5,479 nucleotides of DNA from Nitrospina sp. (GTDB lineage: Bacteria; Nitrospinota; Nitrospinia; Nitrospinales; VA-1), in NCBI GenBank assembly GCA_018665625.1, contig JABJCF010000281.1, positions 1 to 5,479 on the forward strand, read 5' to 3'. The notes under the pieces are model-generated. The model ran no database searches and had not been told where the DNA came from. It saw nothing but the letters and a program-made list of their open reading frames with translations. The translations under genes and the position numbers were made by a program. Below, one piece after another: positions 1-5,479 of this stretch; the stretch's first letter is position 1; every line of letters starts with the position of its first letter.

Positions 1-309
1 AGTTTTATCTGCTGCTCCCTCTAATCCCGCCTTATCTTTTTCATTGATCCAAATAGGAGCACCTAATTGTTGCTTGAGGCCTTTACACTCTCTTTCATGA
101 TGGACATTGGTAAGTAGTATTGCCTTTAAAGAGTGTGAAGAGTTTTTGGTCAACAAGGCTTCCAGCTCAGCAAAATCTTCATCCGTCATACCCGGAGGGT
201 CTATCAATACAGACTCGCCATTTGAAATTAACAGGTAGCCGTTAAAGTTCATCTGCTTTTCTTCAGAAAACTCATGCCATGTATAAATATCAGGAAGGAT
301 TTCTTTCAT
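1..309 (-). CDS. Metallo-beta-lactamase-fold-like protein with degenerate metal motif, 3' end outside the window
   Basis: This leftward frame gives 103 codons from an ATG at 309 and is still open at the window edge, so the C-terminal part is missing. The N-terminus reads MKEILPDIYTWHEFSEE, followed by a strand pair, NGYLLISNGESVLIDPPG (residues 23-40). This is the typical opening of the metallo-beta-lactamase fold, in which a YLL..G..vLIDpg element precedes the metal site. The next strand, LKAILLTNVHHERE (61-74), sits where the family carries T-H-x-H-x-D-H, but here it reads T67-N-V-H-H-E-R-E74. Only His70 occupies a standard ligand position. The following helix and GAPIWINEKD (83-92) match the usual 'GApvya' strand. 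The fold is inferred with fair confidence; hydrolase activity is doubtful. The start is supported by an AAGGGA ribosome binding site. The gene follows its upstream neighbour by 39 bases, probably in the same operon. The reaction and substrate are unknown. Confidence 0.72.
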   Translation of the reverse strand, partial: MKEILPDIYTWHEFSEEKQMNFNGYLLISNGESVLIDPPGMTDEDFAELEALLTKNSSHSLKAILLTNVHHERECKGLKQQLGAPIWINEKDKAGLEGAADKT

Positions 310-316
310 TTCATTT

Positions 317-322
317 TCCCTT
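317..322 (-). promoter_or_regulatory. Ribosome binding site of the MBL-fold-like gene
   Basis: On the minus strand AAGGGA lies 7 bases before the ATG at 309. It selects this ATG over the ATG at 314, which runs into a stop after one further codon (ATG AAA TGA). It is the only recognisable Shine-Dalgarno-like sequence among the five genes here. Confidence 0.55.
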
Positions 323-338
323 ATTAAAAATTTTTAAT
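323..338. repeat. 16-base perfect AT palindrome between the two leftward genes
   Basis: ATTAAAAATTTTTAAT is a perfect palindrome with no spacer. It fills much of the 39-base gap between the 165-residue gene and the MBL-like gene. It is all A and T, so a hairpin would be weak, and it may arise by chance in AT-rich spacer DNA. It could also be a bent-DNA or protein binding site. It is too weak to call a terminator. Confidence 0.4.
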
Positions 339-348
339 TTTAGTTATC

Positions 349-846
349 TTATTTTTGGACGACAATAAGAGGATGCTTCCAATTTATATTTGATTGCTGA
401 ACAAATTGGGTTCTCTGTGGCTTCGATAATACTTTGAAGATAAAAGTATGATGAAGCGAATCTGCAATAGGCGAAGTTTTGCTGTCGGGGATATGTAAAG
501 GCGTGGGTGTCATAAAAGTTTTTCTTCCCTGCCCTTCTGTTTCAGATTCATTTTTAAGCAGCCTACCAATAAAAGGCGGTTTTCCTTTCAAACCAACCAG
601 GAAAATATTGTCCAGGGCGGGAGAATCTGTTTTGGAAAATATAGCAAGGGTGTTTTCACCAAAGTAAGAAGATAGGGAGGCGTCCTTTAACTCTATTGCA
701 TAGCTGCAATCGGGCAGTTCCATCGGAGCTAATATTTTGATACAATTGTTACTATTGAAAATCTTTTCTTCCCACTCGTGGCCGGGCTCCCACCTTTCCT
801 GGCCATAGGATAGCGAGACAAGGGGAATGGTTATCAACTTCTTCAT
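349..846 (-). CDS. Hypothetical protein, 165 aa, faint S24/LexA-like peptidase-fold resemblance
   Basis: I do not recognise this protein with certainty. It has no membrane segment and no convincing signal peptide; the MKKLITIPLVSLS start is only mildly hydrophobic and YGQERWEPG follows at once. The middle resembles the C-terminal S24 (LexA/UmuD/repressor) peptidase fold. IELKDASL (51-58) can be laid over the 'vkGDSM' serine loop, with Ser57 at the nucleophile position. GENTLAIFSK (63-72) and IFLVGLKGKPPFIGRLL (81-97) follow the 'GD.vvv...' and 'v.v.l.g...vKRL' strands. The Lys of KRL is replaced by Gly94 (GRL), so a Ser-Lys dyad would be broken. There is no DNA-binding domain ahead of it. The upstream frame closes at a TAA 12 bases before the ATG, so the start is this ATG or an internal one such as Met42. 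No Shine-Dalgarno is visible. It heads the leftward pair with the MBL-like gene. Coding status is likely; the fold assignment is tentative. Confidence 0.6.
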   Translation of the reverse strand: MKKLITIPLVSLSYGQERWEPGHEWEEKIFNSNNCIKILAPMELPDCSYAIELKDASLSSYFGENTLAIFSKTDSPALDNIFLVGLKGKPPFIGRLLKNESETEGQGRKTFMTPTPLHIPDSKTSPIADSLHHTFIFKVLSKPQRTQFVQQSNINWKHPLIVVQK

Positions 847-956
847 TGTTGGGAAATATTAAACATTAATAGAAAATTCTGCCTTTGTATTTTTATTGAA
901 TGGGTAGATTGTTGCATTGTTCAAATCCAAGCTAATTCATTTTACACAATAACAGC
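847..956. promoter_or_regulatory. Divergent intergenic region between the leftward pair and folC
   Basis: This AT-rich spacer of 110 bases must hold the promoters of both directions, but no strong -35/-10 pair is obvious on either strand. Next to the leftward start lies a hyphenated palindrome, TATTAA-ACA-TTAATA (857-871), which also contains -10-like sequence on the minus strand. Nearer folC there is a short direct repeat, ATTGTT-GC-ATTGTT (908-921), overlapping weak -35-like hexamers (TTGCAT at 912, TTGTTC at 917). Neither start codon has a Shine-Dalgarno sequence in front of it. Promoter positions are not resolved. Confidence 0.4.
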
Positions 957-2279
957 ATGAATGATTCAAGATACCGTGAAGCTCTGGACTATTTGTACAG
1001 CCTCACGCATAGCGGAATAAAACTGGGACTGCAAAACACCTCTCAGCTTTTAGAATATTTTGGAAACCCGCACCTGGGAGTCCGCACCATCCACATAAGC
1101 GGGACCAACGGCAAAGGTTCTACAGCAGCCATAATAGAATCAATTTTAAGAACGGCCGGATTAAAAACTGGCCTTTACACATCTCCGCATCTTCTAGACT
1201 TTCGTGAACGCATTCAAGTCAACCGCAGCTTAATAGATAAGCAAAGCGCAATCGAACTCATTCTAAAAATTAAAGCCGCTGTCGAAAAGCTGGATATTCC
1301 CGTAACTTTTTTTGAGTTTGGTACCGTTCTGGCCTTTCTCTACTTTGAAGAACAACATACCGATGTGAATATCCTGGAAGTGGGGTTGGGGGGAAGACTC
1401 GATGCCACTAATCTTTGTCAGGCAGAAATATCCCTAATAACATCCATTTCTCACGATCACACCGAATATCTTGGAGACGACCTCAAGCAAATTGCTTTCG
1501 AAAAAGCTTCCATTATTAAGGAAAGCGGTACAGTTTTTGCTCATATACCAGATAAGGAAATATTCAATGTTGTCAATAGTTTGGCCCAAAGTCGAAACGC
1601 TTCGATAGACCGGCTGAATCACGAATTTCAGGTCGCCCAAATCGAGCAAAATGAGGGCAGCCAGACATTCGATTTTATTAGCAAAGAAGCACAACTCAAA
1701 GGTCTCAGATTGCCCTTAATGGGTCAATTTCAGGCCCAAAATGCAGGTCTGGCCCTAGCAGCCTGCCTGAAATTTTTAGGGACATGGGATGAAAGGAAGA
1801 TCAGGAAGGGTCTAGAAAATGTTCAATGGGAGGGTCGGCTGGAGATCGTTGCCAACCACCCCACAGTGGTTCTGGATTGTGCCCACAATGTAGCCAGCGT
1901 CAGGAATATGACGGCGGAGCTATGTAAAAACATCACTTTTACACGGTGTTTGGTTGTACTTGGGCTCATGAAAGATAAAGAAGTTGAAAAAATTATAGAA
2001 ATTTTAAGCCAATTTGGCGACCTTTTTTTCGCAGTTCAGGTGAACCCTCAAAGGGGAGAAACTGCTGAGAAATTAAAGGGAAAATTAGAAAAACATAACA
2101 AACCGGTTCAGGTTTCAGAAAGTGTTTCCAGTGCGCTACAAGCAGCCAAAAATATTGCAAAGCCAGACGATTTGGTCTGCATCACAGGATCCATTTTTAC
2201 CGTGGCCGAAGCTAAAAAATATTTTCAAAATGAAAAAAACCTTTCTAATCCTTGGAATTCTACTCAGCCTGGCAAATGA
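957..2279 (+). CDS. folC: Folylpolyglutamate synthase / dihydrofolate synthase
   Basis: This cytosolic ATP-dependent ligase of the Mur ligase superfamily adds glutamate to folates and, in most bacteria, to dihydropteroate, so it makes and retains folate. At 440 residues it has normal family length. Motifs appear in order: the P-loop GTNGKGST (49-56), YTSPHL..FRERI (74-86), VGLGGRLDATN (142-152), SHDHTEYLG (165-173), EKASIIK with Lys183 at the usual carbamylated lysine position (182-188), GQFQAQNAGLALAA (256-269), EGRLE (292-296), LDCAHN (306-311), GLMKDK (336-341), and TGSIFTVAEAKKYF (410-423) near the C-terminus. LDCAHN has Cys308 where LDGAHN is usual; the catalytic Asp, His and Asn remain. 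The start is fixed by an in-frame TAA at 933 and by the typical Y-x-x-A-L-x-Y-L N-terminus, although no Shine-Dalgarno is present. The last 16 residues lie beyond the usual family end and overlap the lptD start. Whether it has one or both activities cannot be told from sequence alone. Confidence 0.96.
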   Translation: MNDSRYREALDYLYSLTHSGIKLGLQNTSQLLEYFGNPHLGVRTIHISGTNGKGSTAAIIESILRTAGLKTGLYTSPHLLDFRERIQVNRSLIDKQSAIELILKIKAAVEKLDIPVTFFEFGTVLAFLYFEEQHTDVNILEVGLGGRLDATNLCQAEISLITSISHDHTEYLGDDLKQIAFEKASIIKESGTVFAHIPDKEIFNVVNSLAQSRNASIDRLNHEFQVAQIEQNEGSQTFDFISKEAQLKGLRLPLMGQFQAQNAGLALAACLKFLGTWDERKIRKGLENVQWEGRLEIVANHPTVVLDCAHNVASVRNMTAELCKNITFTRCLVVLGLMKDKEVEKIIEILSQFGDLFFAVQVNPQRGETAEKLKGKLEKHNKPVQVSESVSSALQAAKNIAKPDDLVCITGSIFTVAEAKKYFQNEKNLSNPWNSTQPGK

Positions 2280-4740
2280 TGCGTATTCCAGTGATGACAA
2301 CCCACCTATCCTGCCTGAGTCCGACAGCGTAATTTCCTCGCAGCATAAACGGGATGAGTTGCCTGTAAGTTCTGATGGTATCTATTCAGACGACGAAGTT
2401 TTTATTACCCCATCGGGTTATAAAATCGTTCCGGGTGATATTCCCAATTGGTTTTGGGCCGACGGCACACCTCTTACTCCAGATGAGTCTGAGAATTTGG
2501 ATTACAAGTTTGGGCCAACTTCTCCAGACGACTCTCCCGATTGGTATTGGGCGGACGGGAAACCACTGACTTCATCAGAAACCAAAACAATGCCAAACTC
2601 TCTGAAATTTCCAGAGTGGATCAGAAAGAATAGTGCTCAAAGAAGTTCTCCCAAAAAAGTAAACAACGCAAAAAGATCCAAAGATGAAGTGTTTCTTCTA
2701 GCTGATCATTTGAGGCAAAACGTAAAAAAAGAAATTATCTGGGCTTGGGGTAAAGTAAAAATTCGCTTGGAAAATAAAACTATTCAGGCAGACAAAATAA
2801 AAATAAATAATAAAACCGGGGAAGGCATAGCCAAAGGCAACGTAATTATCAAGAACAGCGATGGCACGCACCTGAAAGCTATTAAGTCACGTTTCAATAT
2901 AAAAAATCAAAAAGGAAAGATTTTTCAGACCCGAGGGCGACTTGGGAAAACCCATTTCATAAAAAGTAGCGAGTTGTCTCGACTATCTGAAAAACACTAC
3001 ACAGCCAAATCTGCATCCCTAACGACCTGTCGAGGGAAATTGCCCGACTGGTTATTTGAGGCAGAAACCATGGATATCATTGCGGGTGACAGAGCTATTT
3101 TCACAGGAGGAGTTTTAAAAATAAGAGATGTCCCTGTTTTCTATATTCCTGCCGGTTACCTGCCGATGGACAAGGAAAGAAAAAGCGGTCTATTGTTTCC
3201 CTCATTCGGGAATAGCGACATCGATGGTGCAACTTTAAACAACGAATATTATTGGGCCATCGATGACCACTCCGATGCCACCTTTAAACTTGGCTATAGA
3301 AGCAAGCGCGGGTTTACGCCAGGCATTGAATACCGGTACACCCCAAGCCTAGGAACAAGTGGCTTTTTTAGTGGTTCATTTATCGATGACAAAATAACTG
3401 ATTCGACTTTTTGGAAGGTGGATGCAAGCCACTCACAGGATCTACCTTTTGGATTTAAATTCAGCGGAACTCTCGATTTGGAAAGTGAAGAATTCAATAA
3501 AACATTTAACGACAATACCAATGAAAGAGCCCGGCGGATTTCTGATTCTTTTGCCACCGCATCAAAAAGATGGGATAGCAGTACCTTGGATATCATTACC
3601 CGATATCGTGACAGTTCCGAAATTGCCAGCGATCAAACTTTGGCAGAGCTACCTGAAATAACATATAAAACACAACGACAACTAATTGGTGACACAGGTT
3701 TTTATTTTAATCAAGACACCAACTTCACGTCCTTTTTAACAGACCTCAACTCCGACCCTGATGTTGACGATAACTTTTCTGTTCAAAGGTTTGATTTTCA
3801 TCCGCAGCTCACGCGAACCTTTGCTTTAGCACCCTGGTTAAGCTTCACACCAACTTTGGGGTTACGGGAAACTCTTTATAGCAAAGGCCTGGAGGATACG
3901 GGGTTCTTCTCTCGTGAGTCACTGGACCTCTCTGCGAGGCTCGAAGGGCCCAAGTTTGAAAAAATATTCGCTACTCGCAACAAACTAATTCCTAAAGTCA
4001 AACATCTGATAGAACCTCGACTTACATTTAACTTTATTCCGGATATAGACAGAAAAGATAAAGATAAAATAAGAACATTCGATGCAATAGATTCTGTCAG
4101 TCCGCAAAGCCAGATAACTTACTCGCTTACTCAAAGAATTTTGCAAAAAGAAGCAGATGGCAAGGGCGATTTCAACACTCGGGAGGCACTGAGATTTACC
4201 CTTAGCCAGAGTTATGACATAAGAGAAGCAACAAAAACGGAAACAGCAGACAATCCCAGCGAACCATTTTCGGATATTCGTTTTGATGTGGATAGCAGAC
4301 TTATTGATCCGCTCTTAATAAACTTTGACTCTACTTATGATGTGCATGATGAAGTTTTAAAAACTTTTAACTTTGAAATCGGGTTTAAACCTGTGGACAC
4401 GCTTACATTTTTTGTTGAGAGAAGGTTCACCCGAAGAGGCGAAACATCTACTCTGGCAACAATTGACTGGGATTTCAAAAAGGGTTGGAACTTCAAAGCC
4501 AGCACAAGGTTGGATGAAGAAACTATGACTCATCGAGAAAACAATTTCAGTTTATTGTATGATGACCCCTGCCAATGCTGGGGTTTTAATGTTGACTTTA
4601 TTCAACGAGACAATTTCAATGGTGGGGCAAGAAGCCAGGAAAGCAAATTTCTCATGGGAATCACATTCCGAGGTCTAGGCTCAATCAAATCTGGCGCTAA
4701 AGAAAAATTTATTCACCGAGAATTCAAATCAATAAAATGA
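2230..4740 (+). CDS. lptD: LPS-assembly protein LptD (outer-membrane beta-barrel)
   Basis: LptD, with the lipoprotein LptE, receives LPS from the periplasmic LptA bridge and inserts it into the outer leaflet. The product from ATG 2230 has 836 residues. A signal peptide MKKTFLILGILLSLANDAYS has likely cleavage after AYS (residue 20). An acidic, Trp-containing extension follows (about 21-150) with a duplicated W-x-W-A-D-G motif. Next comes an OstA/LptA-like beta-taco domain (about 152-235; VFLLADHLRQ, IQADKIKINNKTGEGIAKGNVII). The barrel domain carries the family signature VPVFYIPAGYLP and RKSGLLFPSFG (301-327) and many alternating beta strands. Only three cysteines exist, Cys267 (TTCRG) and Cys781/Cys783 (CQCW), against the four of E. 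coli. The frame is open back to an ATG at 2122, but that start would bury the signal peptide behind 36 polar residues, so 2230 is chosen. It overlaps folC by 50 bases and pyrE by 4; no Shine-Dalgarno is seen, which suggests translational coupling. Confidence 0.94.
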   Translation: MKKTFLILGILLSLANDAYSSDDNPPILPESDSVISSQHKRDELPVSSDGIYSDDEVFITPSGYKIVPGDIPNWFWADGTPLTPDESENLDYKFGPTSPDDSPDWYWADGKPLTSSETKTMPNSLKFPEWIRKNSAQRSSPKKVNNAKRSKDEVFLLADHLRQNVKKEIIWAWGKVKIRLENKTIQADKIKINNKTGEGIAKGNVIIKNSDGTHLKAIKSRFNIKNQKGKIFQTRGRLGKTHFIKSSELSRLSEKHYTAKSASLTTCRGKLPDWLFEAETMDIIAGDRAIFTGGVLKIRDVPVFYIPAGYLPMDKERKSGLLFPSFGNSDIDGATLNNEYYWAIDDHSDATFKLGYRSKRGFTPGIEYRYTPSLGTSGFFSGSFIDDKITDSTFWKVDASHSQDLPFGFKFSGTLDLESEEFNKTFNDNTNERARRISDSFATASKRWDSSTLDIITRYRDSSEIASDQTLAELPEITYKTQRQLIGDTGFYFNQDTNFTSFLTDLNSDPDVDDNFSVQRFDFHPQLTRTFALAPWLSFTPTLGLRETLYSKGLEDTGFFSRESLDLSARLEGPKFEKIFATRNKLIPKVKHLIEPRLTFNFIPDIDRKDKDKIRTFDAIDSVSPQSQITYSLTQRILQKEADGKGDFNTREALRFTLSQSYDIREATKTETADNPSEPFSDIRFDVDSRLIDPLLINFDSTYDVHDEVLKTFNFEIGFKPVDTLTFFVERRFTRRGETSTLATIDWDFKKGWNFKASTRLDEETMTHRENNFSLLYDDPCQCWGFNVDFIQRDNFNGGARSQESKFLMGITFRGLGSIKSGAKEKFIHREFKSIK
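2443..2580 (+). repeat. Duplicated P-x-W-x-W-A-D-G-x-P-L-T motif in the LptD N-terminal extension
   Basis: Within lptD two 15-residue units lie 31 residues apart: PNWFWADGTPLTPDE (residues 72-86, bases 2443-2487) and PDWYWADGKPLTSSE (103-117, bases 2536-2580). Ten of the 15 positions are identical, and N/D and F/Y are conservative swaps. A remnant (FPEW) follows near residues 127-130. The units lie between the signal peptide and the OstA-like domain, in a Pro/Ser/Asp-rich stretch likely to be flexible. The motif is not part of the standard LptD architecture as I know it, and its role is unknown. Confidence 0.75.
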
Positions 4741-5378
4741 GTGATTTAGAAAAATTATCCAGAATTGCTTTAGAATCAGGTGCCATAAGATTGAGTCCGG
4801 ATGATCCGTTTACCTGGGCATCGGGATACAAAATGCCCATTTACAACGACAACAGAATTCTATTAGGGAAAGCAGAAAACCGATCTTTCATCGCACAAAT
4901 ATTTGCAAAGTATATCGGTGAGTCTATAAAAAACCTGGATGTCATCGCAGGAACCGCCACGGCCGGAATTCCTCATGCGACCACCCTGGCGGATAAACTC
5001 AACAAACCTCTTATTTATGTGAGAGCCGCTGCCAAATCTCATGGAATGGGCAACCAAATCGAAGGCCCTCTGACTGCGGGTCAAAACGTCCTGCTAATCG
5101 AAGATCTAATTTCGACAGGAGGAAGTGCCATAAACGCAGTAAACGCAATTCGCAAATCTGAGGGGGTTGTGGAACATTGCTTATGTATTTTTAGCTATGG
5201 TTTCACAGAAGCTCAGCGTCGTTTTGATGAAATACGCTGTCAATATCACCCTATTCTAACCTTCCCAGATCTTTTGAAAGAAGCCCAATCCATGCAAATT
5301 CTATCAAATGAGCAAATTGAGTCTCTGCAAACATGGCATAAAGACCCATTTAAATGGGCTGAAACTAAAGGGCTTTAA
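4737..5378 (+). CDS. pyrE: Orotate phosphoribosyltransferase
   Basis: PyrE transfers phosphoribose from PRPP to orotate to give OMP, the fifth step of de novo UMP synthesis, in the cytosol as a dimer. At 213 residues it has the normal length. The orotate/PRPP region WASGYKMPIYNDNR (27-40) is followed by GTATAGIPHA (72-81), the flexible catalytic loop YVRAAAKSHGMGNQIEG (94-110) with Arg96, Lys100 and His102, and the PRPP-binding motif VLLIEDLISTGGS (118-130) with its acidic pair Glu122-Asp123. GTATAGIPHA is the form found in Bacillus-type enzymes; the Lys of the enterobacterial Y-K-G-I-P motif is absent. The C-terminus (FPDLLKEAQ.MQILSNEQI) also matches that subtype. The ATG overlaps the lptD stop as ATGA and has no Shine-Dalgarno, so translation is probably coupled to lptD by reinitiation. 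It appears to be the last gene of the cluster. Confidence 0.96.
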   Translation: MSDLEKLSRIALESGAIRLSPDDPFTWASGYKMPIYNDNRILLGKAENRSFIAQIFAKYIGESIKNLDVIAGTATAGIPHATTLADKLNKPLIYVRAAAKSHGMGNQIEGPLTAGQNVLLIEDLISTGGSAINAVNAIRKSEGVVEHCLCIFSYGFTEAQRRFDEIRCQYHPILTFPDLLKEAQSMQILSNEQIESLQTWHKDPFKWAETKGL

Positions 5379-5383
5379 CCACT

Positions 5384-5440
5384 CCCTCAATCAAATATCC
5401 CTGGTTTTATCCCCTCCTTCAAATTGCCCTGTTTTTATCC
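5384..5440 (+). repeat. Two-copy 28-base tandem direct repeat downstream of pyrE
   Basis: Bases 5384-5412 and 5412-5440 align with a period of 28 and agree at 24 of 29 positions. The shared blocks are CCCTC, TCAAAT, CCCTG and TTTTATCC, in the same order and spacing. Differences fall only at 5389-5390, 5397-5398 and 5404 against their partners. I see no third copy on either side. The second copy ends 9 bases before a TTGACA hexamer, so the pair may be binding sites upstream of a promoter. A neutral duplication is the alternative. Confidence 0.75.
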
Positions 5441-5449
5441 ATATTGATA

Positions 5450-5478
5450 TTGACATAGCCCTTTATAAATAATAGTAT
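5450..5478 (+). promoter_or_regulatory. Candidate sigma-70-type promoter for a gene beyond the right edge
   Basis: A perfect -35 hexamer TTGACA (5450-5455) is followed, after exactly 17 bases, by TAGTAT (5473-5478), which matches the -10 consensus at four of six positions. The spacer is AT-rich (TTTATAAATAA). No gene starts inside the window after pyrE, so a transcript would begin just past the right edge. The call rests on consensus matching only. Confidence 0.5.
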
Positions 5479-5479
5479 G

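Noticed and set aside
479..667. Plus-strand open frame of 62 codons opposite the 165-residue gene
   Set aside because: It is antisense to a longer frame that sits in an operon-like arrangement, and I see no ribosome site or recognisable domain.
1434..1694. Minus-strand open frame of 86 codons inside folC
   Set aside because: It lies wholly within a well-supported gene, has no family resemblance, and its protein looks like antisense shadow sequence.
2122..2229. Longer start for lptD at the ATG at 2122
   Set aside because: It would add 36 polar residues before a textbook signal peptide and extend the folC overlap to 158 bases; ATG 2230 gives a proper secretion signal.
3294..3661. Open frames on both strands inside lptD (3294-3596 minus, 3422-3661 plus)
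   Set aside because: Both are covered by the LptD barrel coding sequence and show no independent evidence.
4863..5084. Minus-strand open frame inside pyrE
   Set aside because: It is the shadow of the conserved PyrE catalytic and PRPP region.
5366..5377. Possible terminator hairpin TAAAG-GG-CTTTA at the end of pyrE
   Set aside because: The loop of two bases is too small, the stem is AT-rich and short, and no T-run follows directly.
5384..5440. Repeat pair read as a short CRISPR array
   Set aside because: The copies are directly adjacent with no spacers, there are only two, and no cas gene is in the window.
1..5479. Mobile element, tRNA, rRNA or phage remnant
   Set aside because: I found no transposase or integrase coding sequence, no terminal inverted repeats, and no tRNA-like or rRNA sequence on either strand.

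Overview
The window looks like chromosomal DNA of a Gram-negative (diderm) bacterium. It encodes a full-length LptD, the outer-membrane protein that inserts lipopolysaccharide, next to two housekeeping enzymes. The DNA is moderately AT-rich by eye. I cannot assign a phylum with confidence. The PyrE subtype, the three-cysteine LptD and the scarcity of Shine-Dalgarno sequences argue against a typical enterobacterium; an uncultured Nitrospinota-like or deltaproteobacteria-like lineage is only a guess.

Layout: two genes read leftwards from about 846 to the left edge. The first is a 165-residue protein of uncertain function with a faint resemblance to the S24/LexA peptidase fold. The second is the N-terminal part of a metallo-beta-lactamase-fold protein whose metal-binding motif is degenerate; it runs off the window. 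A 110-base divergent spacer (847-956) separates them from a rightward cluster, folC - lptD - pyrE (957-5378). These three genes are packed tightly: lptD starts 50 bases before folC ends, and pyrE starts on the ATGA that ends lptD. They are probably one transcript with translational coupling. Downstream of pyrE lie about 100 non-coding bases holding a two-copy 28-base tandem repeat, followed by a good sigma-70-type promoter pointing out of the window.

How the genes work together: FolC makes and polyglutamylates folate for one-carbon metabolism. PyrE makes orotidine monophosphate for pyrimidine synthesis. LptD delivers LPS to the outer leaflet. They share no pathway, so the grouping suggests growth-linked co-expression rather than one dedicated system.

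I do not see strong evidence of a new biological system. The points most worth a second look are the repeat-plus-promoter region after pyrE, the duplicated W-x-W-A-D-G motif in the LptD N-terminal extension, the reduced cysteine set of LptD, the long folC/lptD overlap, and the two leftward proteins with eroded catalytic motifs.
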